From JAABYT01 sp041581935 (GTDB lineage: Bacteria > Pseudomonadota > Gammaproteobacteria > HK1), in assembly GCA_041581935.1 (NCBI GenBank), contig JBFICP010000068.1:1-14071 (forward strand): a stretch of DNA of 14,071 nucleotides. Direction: 5' to 3'. Every line of letters starts with the position of its first letter. Within the stretch, counting starts at the first letter, position 1. Made by a program: the position numbers and the translations under genes. The notes below the pieces were generated by a model. The model was not told the origin of the DNA and did no database searches. It saw nothing but the letters and a program-made list of their open reading frames with translations. This document shows positions 1-6,773 of the stretch, in pieces.

Positions 1-100
1 GGTTGAAGTCGTCGGCCGCTTCCAGGGCCCGCTCGACATACGCATCGCCGAGCACCGCTTTACGGGCGGCAAGTCCTTTGTCGAATATCTGCTTGTCCAC
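1..100 (-). CDS. 4-carboxymuconolactone decarboxylase family protein, N-terminal fragment
   Basis: Only the first 33 codons are in the window; the gene runs off its left edge. Reading from a GTG at 100-98, the protein begins (M)DKQIFDKGLAARKAVLGD and continues to ALEAADDFN. This matches the usual N-terminus of the PcaC-like / carboxymuconolactone decarboxylase family (KGL..R..VLG..YVE..L..AD.FN). The GTG start is supported by a strong Shine-Dalgarno, GGAGGG, seven bases upstream. The family is an all-helical AhpD-like fold. Members decarboxylate gamma-carboxymuconolactone in protocatechuate catabolism, but many paralogues have other or unknown roles. Here the gene lies downstream of a dimethylglycine dehydrogenase-like gene on the same strand rather than beside pca genes, so a role in the beta-ketoadipate pathway is not implied. 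The catalytic region is outside the window. Confidence 0.8.
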   Translation of the reverse strand, partial: MDKQIFDKGLAARKAVLGDAYVERALEAADDFN

Positions 101-107
101 GAATGTT

Positions 108-113
108 CCCTCC
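108..113 (-). promoter_or_regulatory. Shine-Dalgarno site of the carboxymuconolactone decarboxylase-like gene
   Basis: GGAGGG on the minus strand, seven bases before the GTG at 100-98. It is a near-perfect ribosome binding site and is what justifies the GTG start of the truncated gene. Confidence 0.75.
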
Positions 114-133
114 TGGTTAACCGTACACTGTGA

Positions 134-283
134 TTAGGGTCTCATCGAAACCGTGGTCGCTGTTCGCCACGAATGCGAAGCGTCGCACACAAGGCAATAG
201 GTAGATACCACACGGTGCAGAAACTCCGGATTGAGCCCGCGCAGACGCGATCCATGCGCCGGTCGTGTATCGACGTCGATCAT
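134..283 (-). CDS. possible small protein of 49 residues with a Cys-x-x-Cys pair
   Basis: This ORF sits exactly in the gap between the dimethylglycine dehydrogenase-like gene (stop at 308-306) and the carboxymuconolactone decarboxylase-like gene (start at 100). The ATG at 283-281 is preceded by GGGGAG at 297-292 with an 8-base spacer. It begins 22 bases after the upstream stop and ends 33 bases before the next start, as expected for an operon gene. The product starts MIDVDTRPAHG and carries a single C-x2-C pair (residues 30 and 33, in YCLVCD); no membrane segment or known domain is visible. Against it, third codon positions are only about 60% G or C, lower than the neighbours, and the 5' end overlaps a dyad-symmetric sequence that could be regulatory DNA. 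I do not recognise the protein and give it no function. Confidence 0.33.
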   Translation of the reverse strand: MIDVDTRPAHGSRLRGLNPEFLHRVVSTYCLVCDASHSWRTATTVSMRP

Positions 284-289
284 GGATCG
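248..289. promoter_or_regulatory. nested dyad: 9-bp inverted repeat enclosing a 12-bp palindrome
   Basis: CGATCCATG (248-256) and CATGGATCG (281-289) are perfect inverted copies 24 bases apart. Directly abutting the second arm is the perfect 12-bp palindrome ATCGACGTCGAT (269-280). The element begins 16 bases beyond the stop codon of the dimethylglycine dehydrogenase-like gene and lies upstream of the decarboxylase-like gene. No T-tract follows in either direction, so it does not look like an intrinsic terminator. It could be an operator or an mRNA structure, and it overlaps the start of the possible 49-residue ORF. The symmetry is seen directly; the function is inferred. Confidence 0.4.
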
Positions 290-305
290 GTCTCCCCGGT
301 TTCGG

Positions 306-2750
306 TCAAGCACGGGGCCGCTCGTTGCGCGGATCATGCATCGCTTCGGCCAGAACCTGCGCGTGACGCGGCTGCCCGAGTATCATCACGTCGAGCCGCG
401 CGCCGGGCGTCGCGTGCTCCGGTTCGATGTAAGCAAAGGCGAGGCTTCTCCCGACCCAATGCCCATACGCACCGGAGCTCACGGCGCCGATGACCCGCCC
501 GTCCGACAGCACCGCCTCGCTTCCGTTGCAGTCGGCATCCTCGGCGTCGATTTCCAGATAGGCGCATTTCCACGGCAACGGGTGCTCGAGACTCCTCATG
601 GTCGCCTCGCGGCCGACGAAGGCGACCTTGTCGAGCTTGACGAAGCGCATCACGTCGGCCTCGGGCAGCGTCACCTCGTTGGTGAGCTCGCTGGCGCCTT
701 TGAAGCCTTTCTCGAGACGCATGGAATTCAGTGCGTGGGAGCCGAAGTTGCCGATGCCGTGCTCACTGCCCGAACGCCACAGCGCGTCGTAGACATCAGC
801 GAGCTGAGCCATCGGCACGTGCAGCTCCCATCCGAGCTCGCCCACGTAAGACATGCGCAGCGCGCGCACCTGCACGCCGGCCATGTCTATGTGCCTCGCT
901 TGCAGCCATGGAAAAGACGCATTGTCCAGCGGCGCCTGGGTCACCCGGCGCAGCACGTCTCGGGATCGCGGACCGGAGAGCACAAGGCAGCCGTAGTCTG
1001 CGGAAACGATGTCCAGCGAAACGCGTTCGTCTTTGCGGCGGTGCCTGTTCAACCAGTCGAAAACGCGACGCTCGTGGAAAGCGGCGAACATGAGATAGAA
1101 GCGATCGTCGCCGATACGCGCGCAGGTGATCTCGGCTTCGATGGTGCCGCGCTCGTTCAATAGATGGCTGAGCACGATGCCACCGACTCGCTGTGGCACG
1201 CGATTGGCGATCATGCGATCGAGAAACGCCGCGGCGTCCGCGCCGCGGACATCGAGCTTGCCGAACGCCGAGAGATCCATGATGCCGACCCGCTCGCGCA
1301 CCACCCGGCACTCCTCGGCGACCGCTCCGAACCAGCGCGTGCGTCGAAAGCCGTGCACGTCCTCTCTCGCCACACCCTCGGGGGCGAACCAGCGCGGACG
1401 CTCCCAGCCGAAGATTTCCTCGTAGACGGCGCCGGCGTCTTTCAGTCGATCGTACAGGGGGCTGGTCTTCACCGGCCGCGCCGCCGGTCGGTTGAGACCC
1501 GGATAGGGGATCTCGTGGCGCAGCAGATAGTCCTCCCGGGCCTTGGCGATCTGGTAGCGGCGATCCGCGAAGGCACCGAAGCGGCGCGGGTCGAACTCGC
1601 GCATGTTGAGCTCCGCAGCCCCGTGCACCATCCACTGGGCCAGGTACTTGCCGGCACCGGGTCCCCAGGCGATGCCGATCTGCGAGCCGCAGCAGCACCA
1701 GAAGTTGTCGAGACCCGCAGCCGGTCCCAGGAGCATGTTGCCGTCGGGCGGATGGGTGATGGCGCCGTGCACGACCCGCTTGATGCCGCGTTCGGCGAGC
1801 ACCGGCATACGCGCGAGTGCGTTCTCGAGCCACGGCGCGATGCGCTCGTAGTCGGGCTCGAAGAGCTCGTGCTCCGCCTCCCAGGGCGTGCCCTCGTCCC
1901 AGACGTGATTGGGGTTGGCCTTCTCGTAGATGCCAATGAGGGCGGATTGCTGCTCCATGCGCACGTAGCCCGAGACCATGCGGTCGTCGCGCACCACCGG
2001 CAGCTCGTTGTCCAGCGCGGCAAACTCCGGCACCGGCTCGGTGATCAGATAGTGATGGGTCATGTTGGTGACGGGCAGGTCCAAAGCCACCCATGCGCCG
2101 ATCTGTCTGGCGTAGGTTCCCGCCGCGTTGACGACATGTTCGCAGACGATGTCCTCGTTTTCGCTGCTGACTTGCCACTCACGGTTGCTCCGGCGCCGAA
2201 TCCCCAGAACCCGCTCGTGACGCCGCACGCGCGCCCCCAGCGCGCGCGCCGCTTTGGCCAGTGCGAAGGTGGCCCCGGCGGGATCCACGTGCCCGTCCGC
2301 CGGTGTGTGCAGGGCGGCCCGCACGCCGTCCAGGTTGTAGAACGGATGCAGGCGGCGAATGGTGTCGCAGCCGACGATCGCCATGGGATGGCCGAGCGCC
2401 TTACCGACGCTCAGGGTATGCCGCAGCCAGTCGAGCTCGTCCTCGGTATAGGCGAGGCGCAGGCTGCCGCAGCGGTGCAGGGTCACGGATTGGCCGGTCT
2501 CCGCTTCGAGCCTCGGATACAGCTCGAGGGCGTAGCCGGCCATCCTGCCGAGCCCGTAATGGGACGCCGAATGGGTGATTTGTCCGGCCGCGTGCCATGT
2601 GGAGCCGGAGGTCAGCTCGCCCTTCTCCAGCAAAAGGCAGTCGCTCCAGCCTTCCCGGGCGAGATGGTAGAGCAGGCTCACGCCCATGATGCCGCCACCG
2701 ACGATGACTACCCGGGCGCTTTCGACCATGGATCCGTGTCCGCCTCGCAT
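306..2750 (-). CDS. FAD-dependent dimethylglycine/sarcosine dehydrogenase family protein with GcvT-like folate domain
   Basis: The 814-residue product has the full architecture of the dimethylglycine dehydrogenase / sarcosine dehydrogenase family. A D-amino-acid-oxidase-type FAD domain comes first (residues about 12-380), with the dinucleotide-binding motif VVIVGGGIMG (14-23). The segment SGSTWHAAG (48-56) is where family members attach FAD covalently to the His, here H53. A short FAO_M linker (about 380-435) is followed by an aminomethyltransferase (GCV_T) domain (about 440-705, with GIMDLSAFGKL around 489-499) and a GCV_T C-terminal barrel (about 715-800). Family enzymes oxidatively remove an N-methyl group and pass the one-carbon unit to tetrahydrofolate. 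A start at the internal ATG at 2729 (MVESARV) would fit family alignments equally well, since neither start has a strong ribosome site. The divergent Rieske oxygenase suggests a shared N-methylated amine pathway. The exact substrate (dimethylglycine, sarcosine or another N-methyl compound) cannot be read from sequence. Confidence 0.88.
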   Translation of the reverse strand: MRGGHGSMVESARVVIVGGGIMGVSLLYHLAREGWSDCLLLEKGELTSGSTWHAAGQITHSASHYGLGRMAGYALELYPRLEAETGQSVTLHRCGSLRLAYTEDELDWLRHTLSVGKALGHPMAIVGCDTIRRLHPFYNLDGVRAALHTPADGHVDPAGATFALAKAARALGARVRRHERVLGIRRRSNREWQVSSENEDIVCEHVVNAAGTYARQIGAWVALDLPVTNMTHHYLITEPVPEFAALDNELPVVRDDRMVSGYVRMEQQSALIGIYEKANPNHVWDEGTPWEAEHELFEPDYERIAPWLENALARMPVLAERGIKRVVHGAITHPPDGNMLLGPAAGLDNFWCCCGSQIGIAWGPGAGKYLAQWMVHGAAELNMREFDPRRFGAFADRRYQIAKAREDYLLRHEIPYPGLNRPAARPVKTSPLYDRLKDAGAVYEEIFGWERPRWFAPEGVAREDVHGFRRTRWFGAVAEECRVVRERVGIMDLSAFGKLDVRGADAAAFLDRMIANRVPQRVGGIVLSHLLNERGTIEAEITCARIGDDRFYLMFAAFHERRVFDWLNRHRRKDERVSLDIVSADYGCLVLSGPRSRDVLRRVTQAPLDNASFPWLQARHIDMAGVQVRALRMSYVGELGWELHVPMAQLADVYDALWRSGSEHGIGNFGSHALNSMRLEKGFKGASELTNEVTLPEADVMRFVKLDKVAFVGREATMRSLEHPLPWKCAYLEIDAEDADCNGSEAVLSDGRVIGAVSSGAYGHWVGRSLAFAYIEPEHATPGARLDVMILGQPRHAQVLAEAMHDPRNERPRA

Positions 2751-2816
2751 TGCATGCGATCAGCGCCCGAGAAACGCTCCCCGACACCGGAGCGGATGCG
2801 GCGCGCAGACGCTGCT

Positions 2817-2846
2817 AGTATCGCGGTATATCTTTACCATAGTTAA
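2817..2846 (-). promoter_or_regulatory. candidate promoter for the dimethylglycine dehydrogenase-like gene
   Basis: In the otherwise GC-rich divergent intergenic region, 2817-2846 is a short AT-rich island. On the minus strand it reads TTAACT, 18 bases, GATACT, each hexamer matching the sigma-70 consensus at four of six positions. The 14-bp partial dyad GGTATATCTTTACC (2825-2838) lies between the two hexamers and could be an operator. This is a pattern match only; a promoter for the opposite gene could overlap the same island. Confidence 0.3.
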
Positions 2847-2872
2847 TCACGCTTCAGTTCTTCACCTCCATC

Positions 2873-2992
2873 GTGGCGGCCGCGGCGCTGCTCGAAGCCA
2901 TCATGGCGTTCGTCATTGCCGACGCGCTTCCCGTAGTCATCGCCAATATCGAGGGCTTCCATCGTCGGCGGCGCGATCTCGGCGTATATTGA
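2873..2992 (+). CDS. possible small hydrophobic protein upstream of the Rieske oxygenase gene
   Basis: An open frame from the TAG at 2840-2842 to the TGA at 2990-2992 has about 75% G or C in the third position, like a real gene. It encodes a hydrophobic stretch (FFTSIVAAAALLEAIMAFVI followed by ADALPVVI) and then an arginine-rich tail (GFHRRRRDLGVY), the layout of a one-helix membrane miniprotein. The only ordinary starts in frame are GTG at 2873 and ATG at 2903. Neither has a good ribosome site, and the GTG start would remove part of the hydrophobic run. The coordinates therefore assume GTG. The stop lies 16 bases before the preferred start of the oxygenase. I do not recognise it; it may be real, a gene remnant, or chance. 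Confidence 0.22.
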   Translation: MAAAALLEAIMAFVIADALPVVIANIEGFHRRRRDLGVY

Positions 2993-2994
2993 TC

Positions 2995-3000
2995 GAAGGA
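2995..3000 (+). promoter_or_regulatory. Shine-Dalgarno site deciding the start of the Rieske oxygenase
   Basis: GAAGGA ends 8 bases before the ATG at 3009, an ordinary spacing. The in-frame ATG at 3000 overlaps this site and has no spacer, so 3009 is the better start; using 3000 would add only three residues (MTD). Confidence 0.65.
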
Positions 3001-3008
3001 TGACTGAC

Positions 3009-4127
3009 ATGACGCAATCGGTCGAGCACGCGAGCGATACCGCAGAGCCGATTCGCGCCCTCGACCCGCGCTTCTACACCGACCCCCAGGCCTTCGAGCG
3101 CGACAAGCAGCGCATTCTTTTTCGCACCTGGCAGTACGCGGGTCACGTGTCGCAGGTGGCGAACCCGGGCGATTTCTTCACCTTCAGCATCTGCGATCAA
3201 AATCTGTTCACAGTGCGCGGCGCCGACGATGTCATACGCAGCTTTTTCAACGTGTGCATGCATCGTGCGCACCAGGTCGTCGAGGGAAGCGGCAACAAGC
3301 GTGTGCTCGTATGCCCCTACCACTCCTGGACCTACGAGCTCGATGGACGCCTTCGCAAGGCACCCAACGACGACAAGGTCGCTGGCTTCGATCGCGCCAG
3401 CATCTGCCTCACCGAAGTGCGCACCGAAATTCTGTGCGGCTTCATCTTCGTCAATCTGGACGCGCAGACGAGTCCCATGGCCGACTGGTACCCGAATGTC
3501 GAGCGCGAGCTGCGCAGCTTTGTTCCCGACATCGACGCCTTGAAGCCCGTTGTCTGGAACGCCGTCGAGGAGCGCTGCAACTGGAAGGTCAGCGTCGAGA
3601 ACTACAGCGAGTGCTATCACTGCCGCATCAACCACCCCACGTTCGCGAGCGGTGTCATCGATCCGGACAGCTACAACATCTTGCCCCAGGGCCATTGCCT
3701 GCGTCACACGACACGCACGGCACCGGCCGACAGCATGACCTATACGGTCGACGCCAACGCCAACGAGCACGCCCTAGACTACAGCTCCTGGTTTCTGTGG
3801 CCGACGTTCTCGTTTCAGGTCTATCCGGGCAATGTTCTCAACACGTACCTGTGGCGCGTCATCGACGTCACCGAGACCCGCGTGTACCGAGGCTGGTACA
3901 CCGTCGACGGCGCGTCTTCGAGCATCGTGTCCGCGCTCGCGGAGCAGGATCTCACGACCACGGTCGCCGAGGACATCCGGCTGGTCAACTCCGTACAGCA
4001 GGGGCTCGCGAGCCTCGGATACCGGCCCGGACCGCTGATCATCGATCCCGCCTACGGCGTCAACAGCGAGCATTCAATCCGCGCCATTCACGAATGGGTG
4101 CTGGACGCTCATAATCAGAGCTCATAG
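3009..4127 (+). CDS. Rieske [2Fe-2S] ring-hydroxylating/quaternary-amine type oxygenase, alpha subunit
   Basis: The 372-residue protein has the usual two-domain layout of Rieske non-heme iron oxygenase alpha subunits. The Rieske cluster ligands are C83-x-H85 and C102-x2-H105, separated by 16 residues (VCMHRAH and CPYHSW). The C-terminal catalytic domain carries the mononuclear iron ligands H204 and H209 (ENYSECYHCRINHP) and probably D322 (VAEDIRLVN). Position 201, which bridges the two metal sites, is Glu rather than the Asp of classical aromatic dioxygenases. Glu here is characteristic of the group acting on quaternary amines such as carnitine, glycine betaine and proline betaine. Together with the divergent dimethylglycine dehydrogenase-like gene, this favours N-demethylation or hydroxylation of a methylated amine; an aromatic substrate is not excluded. 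Such enzymes need a ferredoxin-type reductase, and none is present in this window. The cyclase-hydrolase gene follows after 71 bases on the same strand. Confidence 0.88.
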   Translation: MTQSVEHASDTAEPIRALDPRFYTDPQAFERDKQRILFRTWQYAGHVSQVANPGDFFTFSICDQNLFTVRGADDVIRSFFNVCMHRAHQVVEGSGNKRVLVCPYHSWTYELDGRLRKAPNDDKVAGFDRASICLTEVRTEILCGFIFVNLDAQTSPMADWYPNVERELRSFVPDIDALKPVVWNAVEERCNWKVSVENYSECYHCRINHPTFASGVIDPDSYNILPQGHCLRHTTRTAPADSMTYTVDANANEHALDYSSWFLWPTFSFQVYPGNVLNTYLWRVIDVTETRVYRGWYTVDGASSSIVSALAEQDLTTTVAEDIRLVNSVQQGLASLGYRPGPLIIDPAYGVNSEHSIRAIHEWVLDAHNQSS

Positions 4128-4183
4128 GGTATTCCTGGCCGTGGGCGCACGCGTCCGGCTACGCCAGTTTCCACATCCGCTTC

Positions 4184-4189
4184 GGGAGA
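4184..4189 (+). promoter_or_regulatory. Shine-Dalgarno site of the cyclase-hydrolase gene
   Basis: GGGAGA with a 9-base spacer before the ATG at 4199. The rest of the 71-base gap after the oxygenase stop contains no obvious terminator, so co-transcription with the oxygenase is possible. Confidence 0.5.
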
Positions 4190-4198
4190 CACCAGCTC

Positions 4199-5602
4199 AT
4201 GGACCCGGGTCGACTGCCGCGCAGGCTGGCCGCCATTCTCTACGCCGATGTGGCCGACTACAGCCGTCTTACGGGTGAAGACGAGGACGCCACCCACCGG
4301 CGCCTGAGCGAGTATCTGGATCTAATTGCGCGCAGTGTCGACGAACAACACGGGCGGGTCATGCACTACGCGGGAGATGCGGTGCTCGCCATGTTCGCGG
4401 CCGTCTCGGATGCGCTCGTCTGTGCATCGACCATTCAAAGCGAACTCGGTAAACGCAACGCGGAGCTCGACGATGGACGCCGGCTCCAGTTTCGCATCGG
4501 TGTGAATCTCGGTGACGTCATCGAGGACCGCGGCGACATTTATGGCGACGGTGTCAACATCGCCGCGCGCCTGGAGAGTCTCGCCGAGCCGGGCGGCATC
4601 TGTGTCTCGGAAAGTGTCTATGATGCTGTCAGCAGCACCCTGCCCTACGACTATGCGTTCATGGGCGAGCAACAGGTCAAGAACATCGACAAGCCGGTGC
4701 GCGCCTACCGGGTCACGTTCGAATCCGAGCCACGCGGCGACGCCGAAGCGTCACCGGTCCCGGCGGGCCTCGAAGAGCAGGACATTCGCTTCTGCACTTC
4801 TTCGGACGGCGTCGGCATCGCCTACGCATCGGTCGGTGAGGGGCCGCCGCTCGTAAAGACGGCAAACTGGTTGAATCATCTGGAGTTCGATTGGCACAGC
4901 CCAATCTGGCGCCATGTGTTCGTTGCGCTATCCCGCAACCACAAGCTGGTGCGCTACGACGAACGCGGCAACGGACTCTCCGACTGGGAGGTGGATGACA
5001 TATCGTTCGATGCGTTCGTGAGCGATCTCGAAGCCGTGGTCGATGCCGCGGGCCTGGATCGCTTCGCCCTGCTCGGCATTTCTCAAGGATGCCCGGTGAG
5101 CATCGCCTACGCGGTTCGCCATCCCCAGCGTGTCTCGCAGCTCGTGCTCTACGGCGGCTATGCGCGCGGCTGGGCCAAGCGCGGCAGCAAGGACAAGGAA
5201 AGAGGAAACGCGATGGTCGAACTGATCCGGCAGGGCTGGGGGCAGGACAACCCCGCTTTTCGCCAGATGTTCACCTCGACCATGATTCCCGGCGCCACAC
5301 GAGAGCAGATGCAGTGGTTCAACGAGTTGCAACGTAGGACGACGTCGCCCGAGAACGCGGCACGGCTGCGGCTCGCCATGGGCGACATCGATGTCATGGC
5401 ACTGTTGCCGAAGGTCTCGGTGCCCACCCTGGTGCTCCACGCCCGAGAGGATGCGGTCGCGCCGTTCGACGGCGGTCGAAAGATGGCCGCGATGATCCCC
5501 GGCGCCCGTTTCGTGCCCCTGGAAGGCGCCAATCATCTGTTGATAGAGAACGAGCCCGCGTGGCCGCGGTTTCTCGCCGAGATCGGAAGCTTTCTCGAGT
5601 AA
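4199..5602 (+). CDS. class III adenylate/guanylate cyclase fused to an alpha/beta hydrolase
   Basis: The 467-residue protein joins two complete domains. Residues about 8-172 form a class III nucleotidyl cyclase catalytic domain. Its metal-binding aspartates are D17 (LYADVADYSRL) and D60 (YAGDAVLAMF), and the transition-state pair N120/R124 lies in GVNIAARLE. After a short linker, residues about 195-467 form an alpha/beta hydrolase with nucleophile S295 in GISQG, likely acid D418 (AREDAVAPF) and His H446 (GANHLL). All expected catalytic residues appear present in both halves, so both activities are plausible: cAMP (or cGMP) synthesis, and hydrolysis of an ester, lactone or similar substrate. 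There is no signal peptide or membrane helix, so it is probably cytosolic. This arrangement recurs in proteobacteria, but what the hydrolase acts on or senses is not known to me. The gene ends three bases from the stop of the convergent acyl-CoA dehydrogenase. Confidence 0.87.
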   Translation: MDPGRLPRRLAAILYADVADYSRLTGEDEDATHRRLSEYLDLIARSVDEQHGRVMHYAGDAVLAMFAAVSDALVCASTIQSELGKRNAELDDGRRLQFRIGVNLGDVIEDRGDIYGDGVNIAARLESLAEPGGICVSESVYDAVSSTLPYDYAFMGEQQVKNIDKPVRAYRVTFESEPRGDAEASPVPAGLEEQDIRFCTSSDGVGIAYASVGEGPPLVKTANWLNHLEFDWHSPIWRHVFVALSRNHKLVRYDERGNGLSDWEVDDISFDAFVSDLEAVVDAAGLDRFALLGISQGCPVSIAYAVRHPQRVSQLVLYGGYARGWAKRGSKDKERGNAMVELIRQGWGQDNPAFRQMFTSTMIPGATREQMQWFNELQRRTTSPENAARLRLAMGDIDVMALLPKVSVPTLVLHAREDAVAPFDGGRKMAAMIPGARFVPLEGANHLLIENEPAWPRFLAEIGSFLE

Positions 5603-5605
5603 TTC

Positions 5606-6670
5606 CTACAACGCCGTCAGCGCCGGCCACAGTGCCCGGGCCCCGGCGTCGATGGCGATCCTTCCCAGGCGCTCGGCCCAGACGCTCTCCGTGCCGAAGT
5701 CGTCGCGCCACGCCCACAGGCGCCGGGTGCTGTGGTGCAGGCCGTACTCGCGGGTGAAGCCCATGGCGCCGTGCACCTGGTGGCCGACGGCGGCGCCTGC
5801 GCCGGCCGCCTCGCCGGCGCGAATCTTGGCGGCGGCGACCGCGAAGAGCGTGCGCTCGTCGTCGATGCCGTGGCGGATGACGGCCGAAGCCGCGGCGTCG
5901 GCGGCCGCCCCGGCGGCGGCGACCTCGCCGGCGAGGGACGCGAGGCTGTGTTGAATGGCCTGGAAGCGCGCGATGGGCCGACCGAATTGCACGCGTTCGC
6001 GCGCGTACACGAGCGACATCTCGAGAATACGCTCGAGCGCGCCCGCCATCTGCTGGGAGCGAATGGCCGCGCCCATGCGCTGCAACCCATCGAGCGGATC
6101 GCGCCCGGCGATCGTGCCTGACAACGTCGCGCGTGCCGCTTCGAAGTCCACCCCGCCCTGGGCCTCGCCTGCGAGATTGGTACCCGCGGCGATATCGCAT
6201 TCGCGCACCGGCACCAACGTCACCTGCACCGTATCGTCCCGGGTCGCGATGACGACGAGATGCTCGGCACGCGCCGCGAATGGCACCCCGTCGGCGCGGC
6301 CGTGAAGCGTGCCGTCGTCATCGTATTGAACGCGCTCGCCCTCGCGCACCGGCGCCACCGACATGGGACCGTCGGGGGCGCGAAGACCCGCTTGCGCGAG
6401 CAGCCAACCTGCGCACAGGGTCTCCGCCACCGGCACGGGCGCGGCGAAACGCGCCGCGGTGCGTGCAACCGCGAATCCGTCGGCGAGGGCTGCACCGGCG
6501 CCTCCCGATGACTCGGGCACCCACGCCAGCGATAGTCCGGTGCTTTCCACAGCATCCCAGAGCTCGCCCGGCCACGCGCCATCCTCGGCGGCGTTGACGC
6601 GCTCCGGCGGGCACAGCTCGGTGAACACCCGGGTTGCGGTTTCGACGATGAGGGAGTCGGCGTTGAGCAT
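5606..6670 (-). CDS. acyl-CoA dehydrogenase family protein, short subunit type
   Basis: The 354-residue product starts MLNADSLIVETATRVF at the ATG 6670-6668; the frame is open further upstream but that part is not family-like and would overlap the divergent gene. The C-terminal half is clearly acyl-CoA dehydrogenase. ERVQFGRPIARFQAIQHSLA (RVQFGRPI at 226-233) is the FAD-contacting motif, and QVHGAMGFTREYGL (298 onward) is the second C-terminal signature. The middle domain lacks the usual SEPxxGSD and (K/R)xWxTNA motifs, and the position of the C-terminal YEGT catalytic-base motif reads DFGT. The sequence is Ala-rich and shorter than the usual 380-400 residues. This degeneracy is typical of one subunit of heteromeric acyl-CoA dehydrogenases, and the divergent gene at 6774 is the natural partner. 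The start has no clear ribosome binding site. Confidence 0.85.
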   Translation of the reverse strand: MLNADSLIVETATRVFTELCPPERVNAAEDGAWPGELWDAVESTGLSLAWVPESSGGAGAALADGFAVARTAARFAAPVPVAETLCAGWLLAQAGLRAPDGPMSVAPVREGERVQYDDDGTLHGRADGVPFAARAEHLVVIATRDDTVQVTLVPVRECDIAAGTNLAGEAQGGVDFEAARATLSGTIAGRDPLDGLQRMGAAIRSQQMAGALERILEMSLVYARERVQFGRPIARFQAIQHSLASLAGEVAAAGAAADAAASAVIRHGIDDERTLFAVAAAKIRAGEAAGAGAAVGHQVHGAMGFTREYGLHHSTRRLWAWRDDFGTESVWAERLGRIAIDAGARALWPALTAL

Positions 6671-6693
6671 GGGTCGGGATCGTGTCGGTTTTA

Positions 6694-6714
6694 CGCAGGG
6701 ATTGCTATCCTGCG
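6694..6714. promoter_or_regulatory. inverted repeat CGCAGG-N9-CCTGCG between the divergent dehydrogenase genes
   Basis: CGCAGG (6694-6699) and CCTGCG (6709-6714) form a perfect 6-bp dyad with a 9-base spacer in the 103-base gap between the two divergent acyl-CoA dehydrogenase genes. Its location fits an operator controlling both directions, for example for a TetR- or GntR-type regulator of CoA-ester genes. No regulator gene lies in the window and the match is short, so this is a candidate only. Confidence 0.3.
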
Positions 6715-6773
6715 GTGCGCTCCCTACGCCGGCAGCGGTGAGATCGCTCCCGCAGGAAATTCGATTCGAGGCC

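Noticed and set aside
796..2178. 460-codon open frame on the minus strand inside the flavoenzyme gene
   Set aside because: Arg/Ala-rich shadow in another frame of the same strand, with no recognisable motif.
1164..2846. Long open frame of 560 codons on the plus strand, antisense to the flavoenzyme gene
   Set aside because: It is the complementary frame of a strongly biased GC-rich gene; the translation is rich in Arg, His and Val with no domain signature, while the minus strand encodes an unmistakable dehydrogenase.
2751..2999. Regulator gene or riboswitch in the largest intergenic region
   Set aside because: Apart from the AT-rich promoter-like island and the small hydrophobic open frame, no structured RNA signature or helix-turn-helix ORF is visible.
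2937..3770. 277-codon open frame antisense to the Rieske oxygenase
   Set aside because: The Rieske and iron-ligand motifs fix the plus-strand frame as the coding one; the antisense product has no known domain.
6363..6773. N-terminal extension of the plus-strand acyl-CoA dehydrogenase frame
   Set aside because: It overlaps the divergent dehydrogenase gene, is Ser/Ala/Pro-rich without family similarity, and the ATG at 6774 gives a normal-length enzyme.
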